Source: Deuterostichococcus epilithicus
Taxonomy: Eukaryota; Chlorophyta; Trebouxiophyceae; Prasiolales; Stichococcaceae
Length of the DNA: 64,000 bases
Reading direction: 5' to 3'
Assembly: GCA_033439295.1 (NCBI GenBank)
Contig: JAVTLE010000003.1
Coordinates: forward strand, 2,480,001-2,544,000
Positions within the stretch are counted from its first letter, which is position 1. Each line of letters opens with the position of its first letter. The notes beneath the pieces were generated by a model that saw only the letters and a list, made by a program, of their open reading frames with translations, made no database searches and was not told where the DNA came from. This document shows positions 1 to 10,108 of this stretch, one piece after another. Made by a program: the position numbers and the translations under genes.

Positions 1-286
1 TTCAGAAAAGGGCCACAGGCCAGTCCTTGGGCAGCAGAGACATTGCCTGCCGGCGGCCGCAGCACAGATGCCGCCACCCAAAACTTCAGAACAAGGCTAT
101 CATGTCGTCACTGTTTCTCAACCGTCACCGCTTGCATAAAAATTTGGCCATCGGCAGCGGCTGCAGTCGCCAGCTGTGGCGCGTCTGAGGAGTTCACCCA
201 AGCGCCTCACAAGGCTGACGCGGCCGCGATTGCTGTGCTGTGTTTTTTGCTTGAAGCTCTTCACAAACTCTCTGGCTCGAACGCAG

Positions 287-1347
287 GCGTGTGCGTCAGC
301 ACGGCCCTTGGCGCGCTGCCCGGGTACGGCGCCAACTGCACGGCGCCGTTGCTGCTCAATTTCTGGGGCGCCTGCCGTCCCACCTTTGCCGGCGGCGTCT
401 CGCCCCTGGTCGTCGGCGGCAGCTGCAGATCCGGCCTCACACTCAACACGGAGGTGGGAACACGGTCCCCAGGTCGCCAGTTGCAGCCTTGCCCCTACTG
501 CCCTTGAAGGCGACACACTCTTGACAGCCCTGGGGGCTGAGGAGCACCGCCTTGGCACGGCTGCAGCCACACGGATCACCGCCGTCCTTCGCCATCCTGG
601 TGGCACGACACTGGTGCCTCGAACCCTGCCGCCACGACCGCCGCCTGTCCCCGCAGGGCCTGTGCATCGCATCCGACTACAACTATGCCGCACCGCCCAG
701 CTACATCACCGGCACCTGCTCCGCCGGATTTGCCGTTTACAACGTCCAGGGGGCCTGCGTCACCTCCAGAAGCAGCATCGTGTACCCGCCGAGCGGCATC
801 GGCGGCACGTGCACCGCCGGCACCGCCGTCTTCAACATCCAGGTGTGCGTCGTGCGCCCAGCCCAGGACCGCCAGCCCAGGGTCTAGAGTCCGCAGCCCA
901 GGGGTTGAAGTCTGCAGCGCCATGCAGCCGCCCACGTGCAACCGGGTCGCCCGCTTCCTGCCCGGCTTCGGGCGCGGCCTGCGCTTTGTGATGTGAGAAG
1001 GTTCACTTCACGCCTGCAGTCGCTGCACTATGGGGCCGACCCCGCTAAACCCCTGCGCTAAACCCCTGCGCTAAACCCCTGCCGGACCAGGGAGCGTTCC
1101 TGCTGTGCTTCTTTCTGCTCCAGGGTTGAGCTCTGTTGCCGCTGCCACGCTCCAGGGCGCTTGCGTGAACTTCGCGGGCGCGGTGTCGCCAGACCCGGTG
1201 TCCGACACCTGCCTCCGGGCTGGCGATGTGCTGACCACCTACGGCGTCTGCGCCCCTGCCCCGAACGACGCCGTCGACGCCGACTACCTCGGCACCTGCC
1301 CCAGCGGGGCGACCACCAACACCCCCTTCTGCATCAGCACGCCTTAG
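287..1347 (+). CDS. Cysteine-rich repeat protein, 3' part
   Basis: I do not recognise the family. Three exons are supported: 287-453, 657-842 and 1156-1347. All have canonical AG/GT borders and compatible phases, and the last ends in TAG. Each exon opens with a Gly-x-Cys-(Val/Ile) motif and carries further Gly-(x)-Cys motifs such as YGANC, GTCSAG, GTCTAG and GTCPSG, in a Gly/Ala/Thr-rich background without charged clusters. This looks like an extracellular or cell-wall protein built from exon-encoded cysteine modules, but that role is inference. Upstream exons and any signal peptide lie before 287 or outside the window; nothing before 287 was resolved. The intron 843-1155 holds a 13-bp tandem repeat containing CTAAACCCC. 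Confidence 0.55.
1043..1081. repeat. 13-bp tandem repeat x3, telomere-like
   Basis: The unit CGCTAAACCCCTG occurs three times in perfect tandem inside an intron of the cysteine-rich gene. It contains CTAAACCC, one of many CCCTAAA-like motifs in introns of this window. Confidence 0.9.
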
Positions 1348-2241
1348 GCACGTGATGAGGCACCTGTCGCCCAGGGCCGCGGCCGCCACCAGTCCCGTGG
1401 CAGCCTCAGGCCGTTGCTCCAGACAGGTCACACTGTCCGCATCTGGTGGGTCCCATCAGAGTGCACTGCACGCCGAAACTACGTACCAGTGGTTAGAGTT
1501 TGCCGTCTGGCCGGCAACTGCGCCCGCATGCATGCGGCAGTACTCGGGGCGTGTGTGGACCCACGTGCAGCTGCGCCGCTCTGCTGCCTCCGCGCAGCAG
1601 AGTTTTGACAGCGCTGCAGCTGCACTGTACAGTTCTGATGTGCGTGTGGTATCAGGTTTTCGAGGTGTTACGTCGCTCGGTCGCCGTTTTCACCGTGCCT
1701 GCAAGCATCGGCCCTGTGACTTCTGTTGTGAACTGGGGGGTTTTGCTGTGTGATTTCCAGTGCGTGCTTTGACAGAATGCATGTAGGTAACACGCATGTA
1801 CGGCCGTGCATGAATTTTGGCGTTGTGACTGGCGTGACCGTTGTTATTGCTGTAATATTGTTGTGACTGTGACACATAGACCTCGAGCGAGACATACCTA
1901 CAATTGTCTATTGTTGATGCTGGTTGCGGCGTGAGGAACAATTGTGGGCAAGCAGCTGCAGCAGGTCCAGATGTCAAGGGCGTCCACGATGCTTAATCTG
2001 AAGAGGCGCCAGCCAGCTGCTGGGCAGCGCTGCCAAAGCACGGTGCGGGGGTGGTGGTGGGAGGGGGGGGGACCAATTGCCCTGAAATTTCCACAAACTT
2101 CGAAAATGAACTGTTGCAGGGCATTGCATACCGACGCACATCAGAGAGCTTGCTGCAGCTCTTGTGTGGGTGCCAACATTGCATCACAGACTCGACTTCT
2201 GAAGCAGGACCTCATGCTGTAGATCGGCGACGGTATTGGCG
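1348..2241. other. Convergent 3' intergenic region
   Basis: This 0.9 kb lies between the stop of the cysteine-rich gene and the stop of the opposing helicase gene. I see no convincing coding exon; the open frames lack start/splice support. A TGTAA motif at 1851-1855 on the + strand could be the polyadenylation signal of the upstream gene. An AT-richer stretch around 1780-1930 and a G-run near 2060-2070 are the only other notable features. Confidence 0.5.
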
Positions 2242-5200
2242 CTACTCCGCTGTGGTCGGCGGACAGTCCGGTGCATGCGCCGCCAGGGAGCTGGCGTTCG
2301 AGACGCCCTCGCCTTCCAGCTCAGCCGGCGAAGGCGCCGCCGGCGCCGCCGCAGGCTGGCCGGGCGCCTCGCCCGAGGCTGTCGCAGCAGCGGCCGCTGA
2401 CGCGGCGGCGGCCTGGCCACGGGACGGCACCCCGCCGCCGGAGCTCAGCGGCGCCGGCACCGCATGGATTGGCGAGCCCCGCGCATTTCGTTCAACTATG
2501 TCCTTCGCCAGGCCCACCTGCACATGCGCAGCATGGTTTGCAGCGGTCGGCAGGAGTCAAGCAGCGCACCAATGAGCGCCTGCATGGATCCGCATGACCT
2601 GTCGCTGCTGCAGGGCAGCCTGGAACACAGCCGCAGCCCTGCCGACACGGCAGATGCGTCTCGGCAGCACCGCCCGCTGCGCCCGGCTGGCATCGCCCCC
2701 CGGCGGCTCTCGCTGTGCGAGCTGGCACTCGGCACAAGCCCAGCAGCCGCCGTGTCCGTGTGCCACCCTGCCTAGACGGCGGCGCCGGCCAAAAGCCACG
2801 GGTCCCGCTTCTGCCGCCCGCCCTCTGCCCCATCTTTCAGCACACAAACACGGTGCTGCATGCTGAGTTGACACCCTAAACCCGAAACCCTGCACCCNTC
2901 TGATTCAAACCCCCTCCCCCGCACCTGGCGGCCCAGCACCAGCAGCGACACCGTGCCGCGCCCAGTGGCGCCCCGCGCGGTGCGCCCCGCCCGGCGGACG
3001 TACTCCGATGGGTCCCGCGGGAAGTCGAACAGCACGACATGGCCGACGCCGGGCGCGTCAATGCCGCGGGAGGCGCGGTCGGTCGCGACGAGCACCGCTG
3101 GCGCGTCGCCGAAGCGCGGGGGCCGCATGAACGCCTGCGGCGCGGCGCGGCATGGAGCTCGGGCGGCAACAGCACAGCGATGCTGCCAATAACAGGGCGG
3201 GGTTGGGGTTTGAATCAGATAGGAGGCGCCCAGCTGCAGGTGTTCTGTCACCGTGTGCTCGATCACCGGCTGCCGCGAGCCAGCCTGAGCACAAATGCGG
3301 GCGGAAGCCGATGCATCAGGCGCGCGACCAGCTTCATGGCTGCGTGGGTTGCGTGCCGTAGTCCAATGGTCAGCGTGATTAAATGCCTTCTGCCATCAAC
3401 CGACTGAGCGCTCGAGTAGGCTGTTGGGCTGCCAGCATGCATCTCCAGGAGGGCCGTGCAGGACTGCTTCTCTGCTGTGTCATTCGCACTACCTGGAGGT
3501 TGCTGGATCGCAGCCGGTCTGCAATTGCTGCATGGTACGGCAGCACCTCGTACGCCGGCTCCCTGCCGCTTCCGCCTTCCGCAGACCCGTCCAGCAGATC
3601 GTCCTCGTCGCCCGAGTCGTAGGCGAAGTCGTTCACGGCGCCGCGGCCGCCGCCGCGACTGTCGCCGGGTGCACTGTTCGAGCTGCCGCCCCGGGCGGCC
3701 CGATTGAGCAGGTTCTCCACCTTGCGGCAGGTGTCGATCTTGTTGCAGAAGACGATCGTGCGCTGCGCCGGCTGCACGGCGCGGCACACACAGCGCGAGT
3801 TGGTGCCCGGGCAACTGGTGTATGCTGATGGGTTCGGGGTTAAGCGCACGCAGGCAACGAGCCGGCCGCCCGCACACAGTCAGGCAATGCCAAACAGCGA
3901 CCAGCCCGGTCAGAGCCGCGTCGCACATGTCAGCAGCAGCTGCACGGAGCCACAGGTCGTTAGGGGCGACAGCGAGTCTGGCGCCTCCGGGAATCGATGC
4001 CAGATGGAGAGCATCCAAGGTCCTTCAAAGTCATACCAGGGCCCAGTCAAGTCATGTCGACATTTCATCGCAGCCCACCTGGGAGCGCAGCAGCTGCAGC
4101 AGGGCGCCGGCTTTGCGGTTGAACCCTGTCTCCTCGTTGATCTCCTCGCCGCCAGAGCAGTCCACCACCTGCTCCAGGACGCCTGTTGCAGGGAGATGTA
4201 GGGTTTGGGTTTTCAGGGTTGCGGAGGCCTGCAGAGTCGCGCACAGTGTGCGGATGGCAGCACCACCGGCCTGGAAGCAGCGGTGCGCTGGCTCTGCCCG
4301 CATCGAAAATGTAGCAGCTGCCAGCCTGAACCCGACTGCTCGCTTCAGGGTTGCCTGAGCTCACAGTCTCCTGAGCTCAACGATTCTTCATCCCACAACC
4401 TCTTCAGCGGAGAGTGCTCAGCTAGCCAAACAGAATTGAACCCCGGGGCCAAACATCACTCACATTCCAAGCCCTCAAGTGCACAGGACCCCCAGCCTCA
4501 CCCAGCGCGCTGCACTGCCGCTTCATTGAGCTTCAGCAGTTCAGCAGCAATGCTCGGATTGCCACACCTGGCGCGCTGCGGTGGAGGCCTGGCCCTAGTG
4601 CCGGCGCGATGCCGGGGAACTCCAGTTGCAGCTGTTCGTACAGCGGCGCCGGCAGCGTGGCAGTGACCAGCACGAAGCGCGTCGCCTGCGGCGCGGCCGT
4701 CCGCAGCGGCGCCACCTGCTCTGCGAACGCCGCGGCGTCGCCTGCGGCGGCAGGGAGTCCACGGCAATGAGGCGACCCCCCAGCCCAAGGGTAAAGGCAG
4801 GCCTTCTGGCAGGCCTTCTGCTGCCGGAAGCCAGGGACGGGTCTGGAGTGTTGCTGCACACAGCAGAATGGTGCTGAGCGCAGATTGAGACATGAGAGAA
4901 TGAAGGCATGGCCTGTCGAGGAGGGCTGCCATAGCAATGTCCAGGGCTCTGGATGTTTGGCAACGACCGTAAGGTCCCACTCAAGAAATGGGCTGGGGCG
5001 AAATGCTTACTCAGCAGCAGGTCCGCCTCGTCGAGGACGACCGCCACTGCATCGTCAAGGCGCAGGGTGCCGGCGCTGAGGTGCTCCCGGGCCCGCCCAG
5101 GCGCCGCCACCACTACGTCCACGCCCTGCATGGCGGTCGGTGTGCCACAGCCTGAGCCCCACAGGATTCACTCCGCCAGCCGCGGCGAGCTGCGGCGGAT

Positions 5201-7511
5201 GTGCTGCCTTGCAGCTGAGGAGGCTGCGCACACGAGCATGCAGCGAGACCATGCAGGGCTGCGTGCAAACAGTGGCTGCATGCAGGCAGCATGCATGATC
5301 CCAGGGTCGCAGCTTGAGCCACATGGTCCCGAGAACAACGTGGGCAGTCGTACCTGGTCGAGAGCATCCCGCTGCGTCCGCCAGGGGCGGCCGCCGGTGA
5401 GCGCGGCGGAGCGCAGCGGCGCACCCTTCGCCAGGCCCCGCACTACCGCCAGCACCTGCTGGCACAGCTCTGCGGAAGGGGACGGCACGCGGGCGTCAGG
5501 CAATGAGGCTCAGTGCCCATGCAGCAGACAGAACACGGGTCCCGTGCCACCGCCAGCAACCTCTGGCGCAGCTCTGCAGAAGGCAAGCAGATATTCGGGT
5601 GTCAGATCCACTGGTCGTGCTCGGCAGCCTGTCAAGGAGGGCCCTGCACCAACGTTGGTACTGGCTGACACGGGTTCAAGATCTGCCAGCCGCCTCTCCG
5701 AATCCAGCCCATGCTGCCTGTCACCTTGCCCACCGCCTTCCCTTCCACTCGATGCCCCACCAGCTAGCACATCTCGAGGAACAAGCACCTTCGGAGCAGC
5801 GAGCACCTTCTGTGGGCGTGATGATGACGAGGCGCGGGCAGTTGGGGCGCGTCACGGGTCCGCCAGCAGCGGCCTCCTGTGCCCGCAGCGCTTGCACCAG
5901 GGGGGCCAGGTATGCCAGCGTCTTGCCGCTGCCGGCGTGGTCTGCGACCGCCACGTGCGGGGCGTCCGACTGCAGCGCCCGCCATGCCGCCGCCTGCGTG
6001 CGGAGGCGACGGAGGCTTCAGCACGGTCCGTCGCCGCCACATGCGGTGCGCTCAGCAGTCGTGCCCAGCACGCCGCGACCACTGCAAGTGGGTTTGTGGC
6101 CGCTTAGGCACTTTGAGGGTCCCATACAGAGGTTGTCCCAGGAGACGATGGGGAAGCCACTGGCAGCGTGCAGCGGCGCCCTATCAGCAGTCTGTGCATT
6201 GGAGAACACGGGAGCTACGCAGGGAGGCAAAGTAGCAGCGGCCATGCGCGAGTTGGCGCCACAGAATAGTCTAGGTAGCCAGATGGTGCTCTATGCAAGC
6301 ATCATGTGCATCGGCCGTGACATTGACTGTGCCGCCAAGCATCGCTACACTGTACGGAACCTGGTTAACTGCAAGACGGAGACGAGCTCAGTCCATTTGC
6401 ATGTGAGGAGGCGCGTGACGTCGACCCACTTCAGCGGCTCTGCCTTCCCGAGCCGAGGCTTTCAAGGAGCCAGCAGACACGCCCCTCAGAACCCACAACG
6501 ACAGCTCACCTGGATGTGCGAGGGGCGAGTGATGCCCAGCCCCTTCAGCGCCTCCACCATTTCCTCCGAGGCGCCACCTGCCTTGAAGCTCTGCGAAGTG
6601 AAGAAGGTCGCCTTGCTTACAGGGCCGCCCTGCTGCCCCCGGTGCTGCTGCTCCTGCCGCCTGCAGGGGGAGGTATGCCCCAAGCCGTCAGCTGCGTGCT
6701 TCAGCATGCAGGCAGCGGCTGCCCCAGAGGTGACACGGCGCTGCCGCAGCTTGCGGTGGGGTTCAGACTCCCGGCACAGCCCCACGAAGGGCTGCAGCCG
6801 CACGAAGCGCAACTCATCCGCGCTAGCGGGATCTTGTGGACCCGTGAGTGTGATGAATCAATGCTCTCCCAGGAGCACAAGTGAGAATCGCAAGGGCGCA
6901 CATGGCGGCGCAAGCACTTGGGAGACTGCAGCAAGCTATTTCCTGCTGCCAGGATACTTTCTTGGTGGGCCCAAGAAGAGAGCCTTACCTCGGTCCGCTG
7001 TCACGATGCGATCGGCTGCCGCCATCCCTGTCTCGGTAGCCGCCGCCGCCGCCCCTGCCGCCGCCTCCGCTGCCGCCTCTGCCAAACTGCCGACTGGGCC
7101 TGCCAACGTCATCGTCGTCCTGGTACCGCCGCTGCGGAGATCTGCCTCCGTACCTGTCCCCGCCGCCCCTGCCGCCGCGCCCGCCGCCGCCGCCGCCGCG
7201 GCCCAGACGCCCCCCGCCGCTGCTGTGACCCTCCCGCTGCTCGTAGGCTGCAAGTGCACCAGCCGGCCGGCCACTGGTTCCTGCAGCGGCGCCGCTGCCT
7301 CGTCTGTCCGCGAGGACGCTGCTGCTGTGCAATCCAGCGCCCCTGCAACCACCCAATATGGAGCATTGGTGGATCGTCGCACTGTGCATCGGTTTGCATG
7401 GCAAATATGGGCAGATTCAGACGGTTTCCATTAGTTCATTCTCAGCCACCACGCGCAGCAGACAAGCCGTCGGGCAGATTTGCCAGCTGCGCCGCGCCTG
7501 AGAGCTTGCAT
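2242..7511 (-). CDS. RH50: DEAD-box RNA helicase, RH50-like, probably plastid
   Basis: ATP-dependent RNA helicase. Exons in coding order: 7453-7511, 6989-7342, 6510-6822, 5807-5993, 5354-5469, 5011-5125, 4568-4741, 4079-4182, 3493-3771, 2925-3134, 2242-2517. All phases join, giving about 728 residues. Visible motifs: Q-motif region ITRPSHIQ, motif I AGSGKT, Ia TPTE, GG (LTGG), APGR, motif II DEAD, motif III TAT, motif IV IVFCNK, motif V DRASRGID, and motif [13 protein letters not shown]. The stretch from motif V to the C-terminal [12 protein letters not shown] matches what I recall of Arabidopsis RH50 and its relative RH39, which are chloroplast proteins. The N-terminus is Arg/Ser-rich and transit-like, followed by a Gly/Arg-rich (RGG) segment. 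An Asp/Glu-rich insert follows motif IV. The start is inferred: ATG at 7511 joined to 7342. An ATG at 7389 in the same frame is the alternative. Confidence 0.88.
2900..3218. repeat. Inverted repeat flanking a helicase exon
   Basis: CTGATTCAAACCCC at 2900-2913 is the exact reverse complement of GGGGTTTGAATCAG at 3205-3218, with weaker matching just outside. The arms lie in the two introns around the exon at 2925-3134. One ambiguous base (n) lies at 2898. Confidence 0.75.
5547..5605 (-). repeat. Decoy copy of RH50 exon start
   Basis: This intronic stretch repeats 5443-5501, which holds the acceptor and first bases of the exon beginning at 5469, at an offset of 104 bp. On the minus strand the copy keeps a pyrimidine-rich tract, a CAG acceptor and an AGCTG-type exon start, then diverges. 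Confidence 0.75.
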
Positions 7512-7969
7512 CTGCAGCCTCCGACGGCGATCCGCCTGATCGGCACGCCGCCGGCGCCTTGCTGGACAGCCTGCGGGTGGAGTGCTGGTTTTGTGTCGGT
7601 GTATACAATCGAACTGTTCGTGCGGCGCCACGAAAGTTTGCTATACAAAAGTTTGCTATACAAAATTTCCGGAAGCAGAGGAAGGCGCGCTCAATGCAGG
7701 CAGCGGGGGATGCACTGACTGGCACAAATTCAATTTGACTTGTTTTGTTGGTAACATCCTGCTTGTGTCCTGTTGCGCACCAGAAGACGCCACTGCCACC
7801 TCGCTCGCTGGCGCCAAAGTCCACATCCTTGGTCGGTTCCCGACCTTCAACCGAACACCCGGCCGCTGCTATTCGGAACATATCGTCTTTGTTCGCTTCG
7901 AAAACGACGTGACTCCTGTTCCACACTTTCCAGTCGTCTCGGAACCACACCCTTCACAACTTGACAACA
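7512..7969. promoter_or_regulatory. Divergent promoter region, RH50 / PDCD5
   Basis: This 458-bp stretch lies between two outward-facing start codons and should hold both promoters. It contains a perfect tandem pair of a 15-bp unit, GTTTGCTATACAAAA, at 7636-7650 and 7651-7665. No clear TATA box was identified. A long minus-strand open frame here has no recognisable protein and is treated as chance. Confidence 0.5.
7636..7665. repeat. 15-bp perfect tandem pair in promoter
   Basis: GTTTGCTATACAAAA occurs twice head to tail between RH50 and PDCD5. It is AT-rich in an otherwise GC-rich region and could be a promoter element; function is unknown. Confidence 0.85.
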
Positions 7970-9254
7970 TGGTGCGCGTGCTTTCGCTGTCCAGCTTCTT
8001 TGGGGACCGCTTTCCAAAAGCAAACACCCCCAACACGTCCTCTCACCGCATGCTTGTGCTCACAAGGGCGGGTTGCGCACAGATGCCGTCCTCAGCGCAG
8101 CATTGCCAGCAGGCACCGCATGCAGCGCATGTCCAGGGCCGGCGGCATGACCTGATGCTGCCGCTTACAGGGGGACGACCCGGAACTGGAGGCAATCCGG
8201 CAGCGCCGCATGCAGCAGCTCATGGGGCAACAGTATGGCGGCGGTCAGGTGCGCCTCGGCAGTCATCGGTGTTGCCTGCCAGGGCTGCTGACTGATGCCA
8301 GCACACCCTCCTGATGTTCAGTCACCCTCAAGGCCTGCGACGCCATCCCGTGCCGCTGCCGCCGCTGCAGGGCGGCGGGCAGCAGCCGCTGACGCCGGAG
8401 CAGCAGCAGCAGCAGCAGGAGCAGCAGCAGGAGGCGGACCAGCAGCGGCAGACCATGCTGCACGCCATCATGCAGCCGGCCGCCCGCGAACGATGTGCGC
8501 TTCTGCAGCTGCACACACACAGGGGCAGCAGAGCCTCCTTGGGACCGTGCACCTGCAGCCGTGTCCTGCACTGCGCACGCAGGCATGTGGTGCCACTTAA
8601 CAGCATCCGGGCAGTGAGTCGCTGGCCGGTGCTCTGGCAGCCTGAGCGCACAGCCAAGGCACAGGCTGCATGCCACGCTTCCCCAGCACCCCGACTGCCG
8701 GGAAAACGCTCAACCAAGATGTGCAAATCAGGTTGTGCCACCCTGTAGTGTCGCGCATCGCGCTGGTGAAACCCGAAAAGGCGCGCGGCGTGGAGGACAT
8801 CCTACTGAACGCCGCCAAGCGAGGGCAGCTGGGCCAAAAGGTGCGGCATCCGCCGGGGTGCTGCCAAGAGGTCCCTCAAACCTAGTGCTGAAACAGGTGC
8901 CGAGGTCAGCACCCCTTCCGGGACCGCTGACGGGGCAACAGGCCCGCGGGCACAGCACAGCGCAGACCCTGCTCCCCCGCCCTTTGGGCCCCATGCCGGC
9001 AAAGACGCGCGGGCGCCGGCACGCGCATCTGTCGTACAGCAGCGGACGACACCTGGGCCGCGCCACCCCTGCAGCGCCGCAATGCTGACACTGTGACATG
9101 CTCCTGACACTGTGGCCTGCCACATACCCACACACTTTGGGCGCAGGTGACGGAGGACCGCCTCATAGAGCTGCTGGAGCAGGTCAACGAGCAGACGAGC
9201 AGCAAGACACGTGTTACCATACAGCGACGCCGCGCACTGGACGACGACTTTTAA
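7970..9254 (+). CDS. PDCD5: Programmed cell death protein 5 homologue
   Basis: Small nucleic-acid-binding protein of the PDCD5/TFAR19 family, found in eukaryotes and archaea. Exons: 7970-7972, 8171-8248, 8371-8494, 8749-8840, 9147-9254; every junction is GT-AG and all phases join. The protein is about 134 residues, typical of the family. Diagnostic sequence includes DPELEAIRQRRMQQLM at the N-terminus, the core LSRIALVKPEKARGVED, and a C-terminal RLIELLEQVNEQTSSKT followed by a basic patch and ALDDDF. Exon 1 appears to encode only the initiator methionine: ATG is followed directly by GTGCGC, and the next exon opens with GGGGACGAC in the right phase. A CAG-rich tract at about 8396-8431 encodes a glutamine run in the usually less conserved linker. 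The upstream neighbour is RH50, transcribed away from it. Confidence 0.93.
8396..8431 (+). repeat. CAG tract encoding polyglutamine in PDCD5
   Basis: Glutamine codons, mostly CAG and interrupted by GAG, lie inside exon 3 and give two Gln runs separated by Glu. Confidence 0.85.
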
Positions 9255-10108
9255 GCGGAGTTCAGCAAGGGGCCATTGGCGCACGGCTGCAGGCGCTTGG
9301 AGAAGTGTGCTTCTCAGCAGTTTGAGCATCAGGCCTGCTGCGAGCGACCGGCGACCTGCGCGACAGACTTTGTTCCGAGCAGGTGGCCTCCCGGCAGCAA
9401 GCTTCGGCGCTGGGCGTCCAATGCAGACCTAGGCCCTGCGGTGGATCAAGCAGTCTTGATGATCTGGCGGGCCACTTGGTGGAGGCAACAAGGGCGGCGT
9501 GCTTTTGACGCATTGCCTGTTCTCAATTGAGGTCCTACGGCGCACAGGCAACAGCAGAGTGCAGTTGTTGAGTTGTCCGAATTGGAAGCGGTGCCGCCAA
9601 CATTGCATCAGTGTTCAGTTTCCGGCCTCATTGGAAGTTTTCACCCAGAAGGAGCGTGAGTCTTCAAACTCACACCTACCCATGTGAGCGCCTCCACAGT
9701 CGTCAGGCCTCATGTAGCTTGGTACGTAATCTCTAGGAAAGCATCGAGAAAGAACAGAAAGGGCATTTGACCAGAGAAAACGCAAACACTGGGTCACCAG
9801 GCGTCAACAGCGGCAACTGCAAACCCTGAACCCAGCAGCAGCGGCGGCAGCGGCACGAACAGGGCATGATCAAACCTCGTCCCTGGGCAACACTGACAAG
9901 ACGGCATCAGGTGGCATCTCAGTCAGGTCTGCAAATTCTTCGCTGCTCGGCTGTCCGTGACTGGCCTGCGGATCGCTGTCGAGGTGCTCCTGGCAACAGG
10001 AAGCACGAGCATGCGGTGAGGTGCGGCAGCCGCAGCCCCGCTGCTGCTCATTTCACTACCTACGAAGTTCGAAGCTAGAATCTGCGTAGTCAAGTGACAA
10101 ATTTGAAA
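9255..10108. other. Convergent 3' intergenic region
   Basis: About 850 bp between the PDCD5 stop and the stop of the CBM20 gene on the other strand. No exon with family support was found. I did not see TGTAA in either orientation here, so the polyadenylation sites are not located. Confidence 0.45.

Noticed and set aside
5503-7434. 643-codon plus-strand open frame
   Set aside because: It lies antisense to well-supported RH50 exons and introns and is a GC shadow.
7417-7950. 177-codon minus-strand open frame between RH50 and PDCD5
   Set aside because: No family resemblance; only its downstream part may overlap the RH50 transit-peptide exon, in a different frame.
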